A stretch of DNA of 64,000 nucleotides from assembly GCF_030272615.1 (NCBI RefSeq), contig NC_081407.1, positions 317,032,456 to 317,096,455 of the forward strand. The letters run 5' to 3'. Positions 58,293-64,000 of the stretch are shown here, in pieces; the first letter of the stretch is position 1; every line of letters begins with the position of its first letter. This stretch comes from Cryptomeria japonica (taxonomy: Eukaryota > Streptophyta > Pinopsida > Cupressales > Cupressaceae). The notes below the pieces were generated by a model. It made no database searches. It saw only the letters and a program-made list of their open reading frames with translations, and had not been told where the DNA came from. Both the position numbers and the translations under genes were made by a program.

Positions 58293-60302
58293 ATGAGTTT
58301 TACAACAATAAGCCCTACTTACACTATTCCCGTCAGACGAAGCCTTAGAATTAAGTCTTTCCAAGGTTTAATTACCAAGGAGATGGAACCTAATTTGAAT
58401 GGCCTTTGTAACGAAGACACGGGTAATTCCTCTAATCCTCTTAATGATGAAGAAGCTCTCCATGAGGTTTCTATAGAACAACTTTCAAAATTGGATAACC
58501 AATTTGATGATTTTCAGCAATGGATGTCTCAAGAATACCCTGATAGTCAAGCTCTTTCATTAATTGAGGGTCTAAAATGTATGGTTCAAAGTGATAAGAA
58601 TGGAATTGATATTTTGCGTAGTATTGCACACATCATGGATTCGAATGTGATGCCTATGAAGAGTTGTGCCAAAACTTTAGGTTATACACAACCTCCTACT
58701 CACATCAATCATTCTATTCCTTTAACAACTTCTATTGCTAGTATACCTACTTTTACATCAAAAATAAGGACTACTTCAATACAAAACATTCCACCTATGA
58801 TCACCAGTCATGGGGGCAATCCTTCTTCTTCAATCAACCCTCTTCCTTCATTCAATCCGACTTCTTCATTCATTCCTTCAATGAGTGTTCCTATTACATC
58901 TCCACAAATGAACATGACGCAAGGGGGCAATTCATTTAACCATTCCATTCCTCCTTGTAGTGTTCCTTCTTTCCAATCATCTCCTATGACTAACTATCAC
59001 AGTGTCCCACCACCTTACTCTCAAACAATACCTTCTTTCAATAACATAATACCTCCATCACAATCTAACATGTCTAATATGAACTCTTCAACTAAAGCAA
59101 CCATTAACAATCTTGCACAAACTGTCTCTTCTTTACAGCAACAAATTGCCTCTATGAATCAATCTAAGTTTAGTGTGCCCACATTTGATGTTGCGAGCCC
59201 ACTTTCTCTTGATATTGTTCAAGCTATTCCCCCTAAGCATGTTGAAATCCCACAGTTGGAGCTTTATAATGGTAAAGGAGATCCTCTAACACATGTTAAG
59301 ACCTTTCAAACAATATGTACCGATTTTGCTCATGACCAAAGGCTGCTTGCAAAACTGTTTACTAGAACATTAAGAGATAAGGCTCTACAATGGTATTGCT
59401 CGTTGCCTTCCTATTCTATTACTTCTTTCCAACAACTTGCAAATGCTTTTATTCAACAATTTCAAAACAATATAGGTCCTAAAGTTACTTTGATTGATTT
59501 AATGCATTGTAAACAAGGTGTTAAAGAGAAAGTGACTAATTTCATTGGTAGATATAAGCATTTGTGTGCTCAAATTTCATTTCCAGTACTTGACAATGAT
59601 ATTCAAAGGATCTTTATTTCTAATTTACAAAAAGATATTAGAGATAAACTTCTATTTTCTGAGTTTACTTCTTTCCAACAGTTGTGCGCAACTCTTCACA
59701 ATTATCAACTGACTGTGAGCCAAATGGAACAAGCAAATCCTATGGCTCCGAGTGATAAGGGTGATAGTAGTCAACAACCATTTGGGAAGTTTAAACCGAA
59801 CAGAGGGTTCATTAAGTTCAATGAAAACATCACCAACAACAATGTGAATGCAGCATCAGGTGTGCCTCCTATTTCTAAGTTTTTCAAGAAAGAAAGAGAG
59901 TTTACTCCTTTGAATGAATCATTGCATAGTATTATGAATAAGTTATTGGAACAAAATGTGCTTACTCTCCCTCCTATAAAGCAAATAGATCCTGCAAAGG
60001 TGAAGTCACCCTATTTTGATAACAAATCTTTTTGTCAATTTCATCGTCAACCTGGGCATGATACTGAAAAATGTTTTGCTTTAAAGGGTAAAATTCAAGA
60101 TTTGATTGATAATAATACTCTCTCTATTTCAGGTGTGAATGATAAAGGCAACACATCTATAGCTCTTCCTAACCAAAATCTTAAGATTTTTACTGATCCA
60201 TTACCTTCTCATACCTCTAATGTTATTGAGACTAATGATTCCTCTTTCTCACCTGATGGTCTTGTGTCTATGACTCCAAATGTGATTAACTTTGTAGAGT
60301 AG
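58293..60302 (+). CDS. T-d gag (669 aa) ending at a single UAG before the protease
   Basis: Starts MSFTTISPTYTIPVRRSLRI; T-b and T-c share this start. A Ser/Pro-rich low-complexity region covers about residues 130-280. The retrotransposon gag domain is at about 315-470 (TRTLRDKALQWYCSLPSYS, then LMHCKQGVKEKVTNFIGRY). A CHHC-type knuckle CQFHRQPGHDTEKC is at 581-594 (C-x2-H-x4-H-x4-C, where the second Cys of the usual knuckle is His). Gag would form the particle and bind RNA. The TAG at 60300-60302 is followed in the same frame by protease; T-c has no stop there, so a mutation is more likely than a programmed stop. Confidence 0.9.
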   Translation: MSFTTISPTYTIPVRRSLRIKSFQGLITKEMEPNLNGLCNEDTGNSSNPLNDEEALHEVSIEQLSKLDNQFDDFQQWMSQEYPDSQALSLIEGLKCMVQSDKNGIDILRSIAHIMDSNVMPMKSCAKTLGYTQPPTHINHSIPLTTSIASIPTFTSKIRTTSIQNIPPMITSHGGNPSSSINPLPSFNPTSSFIPSMSVPITSPQMNMTQGGNSFNHSIPPCSVPSFQSSPMTNYHSVPPPYSQTIPSFNNIIPPSQSNMSNMNSSTKATINNLAQTVSSLQQQIASMNQSKFSVPTFDVASPLSLDIVQAIPPKHVEIPQLELYNGKGDPLTHVKTFQTICTDFAHDQRLLAKLFTRTLRDKALQWYCSLPSYSITSFQQLANAFIQQFQNNIGPKVTLIDLMHCKQGVKEKVTNFIGRYKHLCAQISFPVLDNDIQRIFISNLQKDIRDKLLFSEFTSFQQLCATLHNYQLTVSQMEQANPMAPSDKGDSSQQPFGKFKPNRGFIKFNENITNNNVNAASGVPPISKFFKKEREFTPLNESLHSIMNKLLEQNVLTLPPIKQIDPAKVKSPYFDNKSFCQFHRQPGHDTEKCFALKGKIQDLIDNNTLSISGVNDKGNTSIALPNQNLKIFTDPLPSHTSNVIETNDSSFSPDGLVSMTPNVINFVE

Positions 60303-61250
60303 CAGAAAATCCCTAAAGAGCCTTCCATCACATTTGATTCCAATGAAACTATCAGGGCACCTGATGGTCCTTTATATATAGTTGCAAAAGTTAAGAATAC
60401 ACCTTGCCGTGGAGTGCTTATTGATCCTTCTTGCATGGTTAATGTCATTACTGAAGAATTTCTTTTTACTTTGCAATTGAATCAAGTGATCTATGACAAA
60501 AAAAATGTGGTTGTGAAACTATTTGATGCATTTTCTTCTCCTGCAATTGGTTCTATTACATTACCTATTGAGGTCCATAACAAATCCCTTGATGTGAACT
60601 TTGCTATTATTCCATCATCCAAACAATTTCATGTGAAGTTAGGCTATCCTTGGCTATCTTCCATGAAAGCTATTGCTTCTCCTATTCACAAGTGTTTGAA
60701 ATTTCCCCATAATGGTGAAGTTGTTACTGTCAATCATAGTCTCTTTAAACCAGCTGAAAGAACATCTAGCGTTGCTGTTGATTATTTTTGGCTCAAACAA
60801 TTCCAATCTCTTCCACCGCGAAGTGATCATCTTTTCAAATCTTATCAAAAGTGGAAAAAAGATATGATCCTATCTCTAAGTGAACCTAGAACACCCAAAC
60901 TTGATATTCCTATCATTCTTGAGAAGGAAGTTCTTCCTTTGAAAGATAAAACTAATGTCTTTCCTCAAGAAGATTCCCAACCCATCCCTATGGATGTGAC
61001 TATATCTATGTCTAATAAACTTTCTAAAGGTAGATCTATACCTCCTCATCATGATGGACTTGGTCTCCTTCCTAAACCAGATATTCCTCCTTTATATGGA
61101 GCAGTTCCTCCTCCTTCCTCTTATAAAGAGAAGAGACCTTCCTCTTCTCCTATTGTCCAACCTAAGAGACCACAACCCAAACACCCAAGTGATAAGGATG
61201 AGAACATTCCTCCTCCTCAATCTTCTCAACTTCCTACTAAGACTAGATGA
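60303..61250 (+). CDS. T-d protease domain and proline-rich linker
   Basis: It continues the gag frame after one stop. The active-site region reads GVLIDPSCMVNVITEEFLFT (Asp codon 60423-60425), where retropepsins of this group normally have D-x-G. The downstream flap and core are recognisable: FDAFSSPAIGSITLPIEVHN, then KLGYPWLSSMKAIASPIHKC and LKFPHNGEVVTVNHSLF. The last 120 residues are Pro/Ser-rich (SRPIPPHHDG-like). The domain would cut the gag polyprotein, but the missing Gly makes activity uncertain. It ends at a TGA, and further in-frame stops follow before the C-terminal domain. Confidence 0.85.
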   Translation, partial: QKIPKEPSITFDSNETIRAPDGPLYIVAKVKNTPCRGVLIDPSCMVNVITEEFLFTLQLNQVIYDKKNVVVKLFDAFSSPAIGSITLPIEVHNKSLDVNFAIIPSSKQFHVKLGYPWLSSMKAIASPIHKCLKFPHNGEVVTVNHSLFKPAERTSSVAVDYFWLKQFQSLPPRSDHLFKSYQKWKKDMILSLSEPRTPKLDIPIILEKEVLPLKDKTNVFPQEDSQPIPMDVTISMSNKLSKGRSIPPHHDGLGLLPKPDIPPLYGAVPPPSSYKEKRPSSSPIVQPKRPQPKHPSDKDENIPPPQSSQLPTKTR

Positions 61251-61316
61251 AATCATTCTGCATGTGAACGCCGATGAAAGCGTCGTCTTAGAGCTTGTGC
61301 AGCTGCCTCTCAAACT

Positions 61317-61694
61317 TTGCAATCCCCAAAAACACCTTCAGCTAGTATTATTCCATTTTCTCCTCAGCCAAAAATTGAGCCAAAATCTCCTAAACATAAG
61401 ATGCATGATGATTTTGATCTTGTGCGAGTTAAAAATCCTATTTTTATAAATCTTGATGATATAGATGAAAATGTTATTCATGATGAAAATGTTACTCCTC
61501 TTCATTCTGATAGTGAATATGAATATGTTGATGTTGATAACCATTTATCTAACGAATTTTCTAAAGCACTTATCCTAGCTCCTGGACAAGAACAACATGG
61601 CTTGGAACATGAACATAGCCCTTGTTTGGGTCTTGTGATAGCTCCATCTGTTGTGTTGGATGTTCCTCCTCTAGCGTGTTTCCTGCCTTCCTGA
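61317..61694 (+). CDS. T-d conserved C-terminal domain (unknown function)
   Basis: It is in the same frame as gag and protease, separated from the latter by stops at 61248-61279. It is acidic (DSEYEYVDVDNHLSNEFSKA) and ends APSVVLDVPPLACFLPS. The same domain ends T-c (27450-27046) and T-b (6780-6481), with LDV-x-PLA-x-x-x-PS kept in all three. I find no known family for it. It takes the place where RT would begin in a complete element. Confidence 0.7.
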   Translation: MQSPKTPSASIIPFSPQPKIEPKSPKHKMHDDFDLVRVKNPIFINLDDIDENVIHDENVTPLHSDSEYEYVDVDNHLSNEFSKALILAPGQEQHGLEHEHSPCLGLVIAPSVVLDVPPLACFLPS

Positions 61695-62469
61695 AATATT
61701 GATCAGCAAGATCGGGGGGTGGATGACGTGCTAGACTAGTTCATTAGCATAGCAAACTCTCTCCTCCTCTCTTTTGTTACTTCTTCTATGTGTTATTCCT
61801 ATTCTTCTATTTTTTGTCCTTAGTGTTGTCTACTTGAGGATGATGCAAAGCATTGAGATCTCTTTTGGTCTCTCTAATGTTGACTCAAAAGACACAGGTG
61901 TTCCCTTCTTCTAGGTGACTTTCCTTGATTGGGGAATGAAGAACAATTATGCATACATACATATGATATATATGAATTATCATACAACATACTGACCCCA
62001 AGGAAAGCGAAGTCACCTCGTGCTTTGTGTTTTGTGTCTATTATCCTTGGGCTTATCTCACAGTTGGGGGCTAAATCCTTGTGATAACATGCTCCTTTCC
62101 CTTCTCATTTCTTATGTGTATCACTACCTTAAAGCAATCACCCCCGATGAGGCGGGTGCAATCGCTTTAACGTAGGGGGCATACACTCCATCCATATCTC
62201 TTCAAGATTCCTAAAAATTTCTTGGTGAACTTAGCTTTGGCTTAAAAAACTTTTGGTATTTTTTTGCATGACTCATAGTGAGGGAACCTTACTGCTGACA
62301 ATCATGGTTCTCCCTCATGATCTTCCCCTTTACTTTGTCAATCGAATTCGTAAGATCCTTAGTCCATTGGGGGCTTGGTGTATCTTGCTTCCTTGACGTG
62401 GTGAAAAGTCTTTCAATGTTGTTTCCTTGTACTTTACCAGAAGTATGGGTGTACGCTTATACTCCCGCT
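61695..62469 (+). other. T-d 3' untranslated region
   Basis: About 775 bp without ORFs. Parts match T-c 26310-27045 in reverse (for example the GATGATGCAAAGCATTGAGA region and the CAATCGCTTTAACGTAGGGG block). Its conservation between copies with no coding suggests an RNA function or recent common origin. Confidence 0.7.
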
Positions 62470-62484
62470 AAAGTGGGGGCTAAA
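62470..62484 (+). other. T-d polypurine tract
   Basis: AAAGTGGGGGCTAAA, directly before the 3' LTR; the same GGGGGCTAAA is found in T-c (reverse, 26300-26309). This primes plus-strand DNA. Confidence 0.8.
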
Positions 62485-63675
62485 TGTAGCATCGTAAAAT
62501 TGTGACACTTGCAATTTCGACTGCATTTGGGTCTTCACGATGGCGGCGCAACATTGAACCTGAATGGAGACCTCGAAACCTGTTTACGACATCAAAAACT
62601 GCATCTTTCTGCACCTTGGCCTGATCCTCCTTGCACCCTGCTGTCCCAGGAGGTGGGACCATGGTGCCCAAAGCCCTGGTCCCTGGCCCTGTTTTGGGCC
62701 CGGTCTCTTGTTGGGCATCGGGTCTTCAAGTTTGCAATTTGGAAAATAATGCTCCTAGGTCGGCCTAAGGTCGGAAAAATTAGTCTCCTAACTCTAATTG
62801 ACAAGTATATAAACCACATTTTCCCTCCCAGAAAAGGGAGAGGAGAACATATGTGTGCAAGAGGCGGAAGCAATAGGCAAACATTCAAACATTCAAGCAT
62901 TCAAGAATTCCTTCAAGCAATTGAGCATTCTAGGTTTCCATTCAAGGCTAGGTGTTGCATTCAAGACAAGGATTCAACCATTGAAGAGGAGATCACCTAC
63001 AACATATAACATAAAACATCATTACACCTTCGCATGTAAGAATACAAACATTCTTACAACAAGGTATCAGTACTTGATTACATTACAAATATTTACATTT
63101 ACAACATTCTCATTTCTTGGTTAATTCCAAAACCGGGGTTTGACTTGAAGGCAAACCCCTAATCCCTAACCCCCCAATCATCCTTTCTTTTCTATGTGTA
63201 GGTTGCAGGTACGCAGTTATAATTGAAGATCTGGAATCCTTGTGCAGAGACGAATAGATCCCCCTTCGTTTCGTGGATTTTTCGAAGGACCGTGTGCACT
63301 CTGGGCGCCATCGTCCCATCAATTTTCACTCAAACTTGCAGGACAACATCGTCTCAACATTTTACTGCTAATTTCAGGTCTGCAGCTTCATCCCGTGTCC
63401 CTATTTCCGTCTACAAGCTAATCTTTCTTACTTTCACATACACTCCTAGTTCAATCCTTCTATCTACATTCTTTACAAAGGAGGGTATCCTTGCTGTCTC
63501 AACCCTTGAAACTCATCTAGAATTCAAACTTGCATTATGTGGGATTGGATCTTGTGAGTTTCTACCCCTCCTTTGAATGTAAAGTCTTTCCTAAGTGAAA
63601 ACCGTCAACCCTAGTGACCTCCTTTCTCTCTCCTTGGAGTGGGGGAACACCTAGGGTTCGATTTTCTGCTTTACA
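62485..63675 (+). repeat. T-d 3' LTR (1191 bp)
   Basis: TGTAGCATCGTAAAATTG to TGCTTTACA, nearly identical to the 5' LTR apart from the U3 indel and scattered substitutions. The hairpin arms GGGGTTTG/CAAACCCC are at 63135-63159. Confidence 0.95.
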
Positions 63676-63680
63676 CCTAC

Positions 63681-64000
63681 ATCTTAGGAAGGACTTGAGT
63701 CCACTTGTCTTCTCATGCCTAGATTCCCTTAGTCAGCAACCTAGTCAAGGTGAGATGAGTGACACTTGTCTTCTCCTTCCCCCTTTCTCTCAACCTTCAC
63801 CTTTTCTCACAACCATCCGAATCTATAGATTTGATCATGACTATTGATCTGGGCCACATCATCTTATCCTCTCAAAGTCTATAAAATCAGGAGTTTGAGT
63901 TGAGAGAGAGTTAGTCTTCAAGTGAGTTTTCAAAGCTAATCATTTGTGAAAACTTATGCATACATGAGTTTTAATCTTGAAGAAAATAACATAATCATTT
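63681..64000 (+). repeat. K: LTR-like sequence, right part, running off the edge
   Basis: After the right CCTAC copy, K continues with TATAAAA at 63880-63886 and a GAGTTGAGAGAGAGTTAG block just downstream. This looks like an LTR promoter. The element itself would lie beyond base 64000. Confidence 0.45.

Larger units (their letters stand above)
55692..63675 (+). mobile_element. T-d: gag-protease-only retroelement, best preserved copy
   Basis: It is flanked by CCTAC (55687-55691 and 63676-63680). It has a 5' LTR of 1222 bp, primer-binding site, leader, polyprotein, 3' region, polypurine tract and a 3' LTR of 1191 bp. No reverse transcriptase, RNase H or integrase lies between the C-terminal domain (to 61694) and the 3' LTR. 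Gag and protease resemble the Tat side of Ty3/gypsy. It must borrow replication enzymes. Confidence 0.93.

Noticed and set aside
61338-61544. Minus-strand ORF rich in Ile/Asn opposite the T-d C-terminal domain
   Set aside because: Shadow of the plus-strand coding sequence with low-complexity composition.

Overview
This window is a plant genomic segment made almost entirely of LTR retrotransposons and their debris. I see no host gene that I can support and no tRNA, rRNA or CRISPR. The base composition is AT-rich. Plant Ty1/copia and Ty3/gypsy domains are recognisable (copia YVDD reverse transcriptase and RNase H, a chromovirus with a C-terminal chromodomain, Tat-like gag-protease), and primer-binding sites match plant initiator tRNA-Met. 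Deep nesting and heavy decay suggest a very large seed-plant genome, plausibly a gymnosperm; that last step is inference.

Layout. (1) 1-4440: a degraded minus-strand ORF of unknown function (1-2422), then a 278-bp tandem repeat array with an 11-bp inverted repeat in every unit. (2) 4441-12655: two minus-strand members (T-a, T-b) of a gag-protease-only retroelement family; a solo LTR (9743-10897, TSD AAACT) sits in the T-b leader. (3) 12656-46056: a Russian doll. A copia element (Cop1) is split inside its RNase H/tail coding region by element A (14111-45991, TSD GGTAC/AGTAC). A's own ORF is split by family member T-c (19361-32885, TSD GGTGT/GGTGC). T-c's 3' LTR is split by non-coding element C (19675-25418, TSD AAGCT/AAGTT), and C holds solo LTR J (20942-22418, TSD CGAGC). 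A's 3' LTR is split by a chromovirus D (35388-45635, TSD AACTA), whose reverse transcriptase is split by a copia gag-protease element E (38348-43154, TSD AGAAT). (4) 46057-51600: a reverse-oriented LTR and a non-coding 4.56-kb element L (46892-51454, TSD CTTCA). (5) 51601-64000: a copia element F (LTR, gag, protease, dead integrase) broken by an LTR-like sequence K that runs off the right edge; K is itself split by T-d (55692-63675, TSD CCTAC), the best preserved member of the T family.

The most interesting theme is the T family (T-a to T-d). The three coding copies have a gag, a CHHC knuckle, a protease domain with an unusual D-P-[SV]-C active-site motif and a conserved C-terminal domain, but no reverse transcriptase, RNase H or integrase. 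Their LTRs and leaders carry recurring stem-loops whose sequence changes between copies while pairing is largely kept. Elements A and E also lack pol: A carries a long ORF of unknown function, E an intact 758-aa gag-protease fused to an unknown acidic tail. They would need enzymes from other elements to move. All element labels (T-a, A, C and so on) are mine, for use within this answer only.
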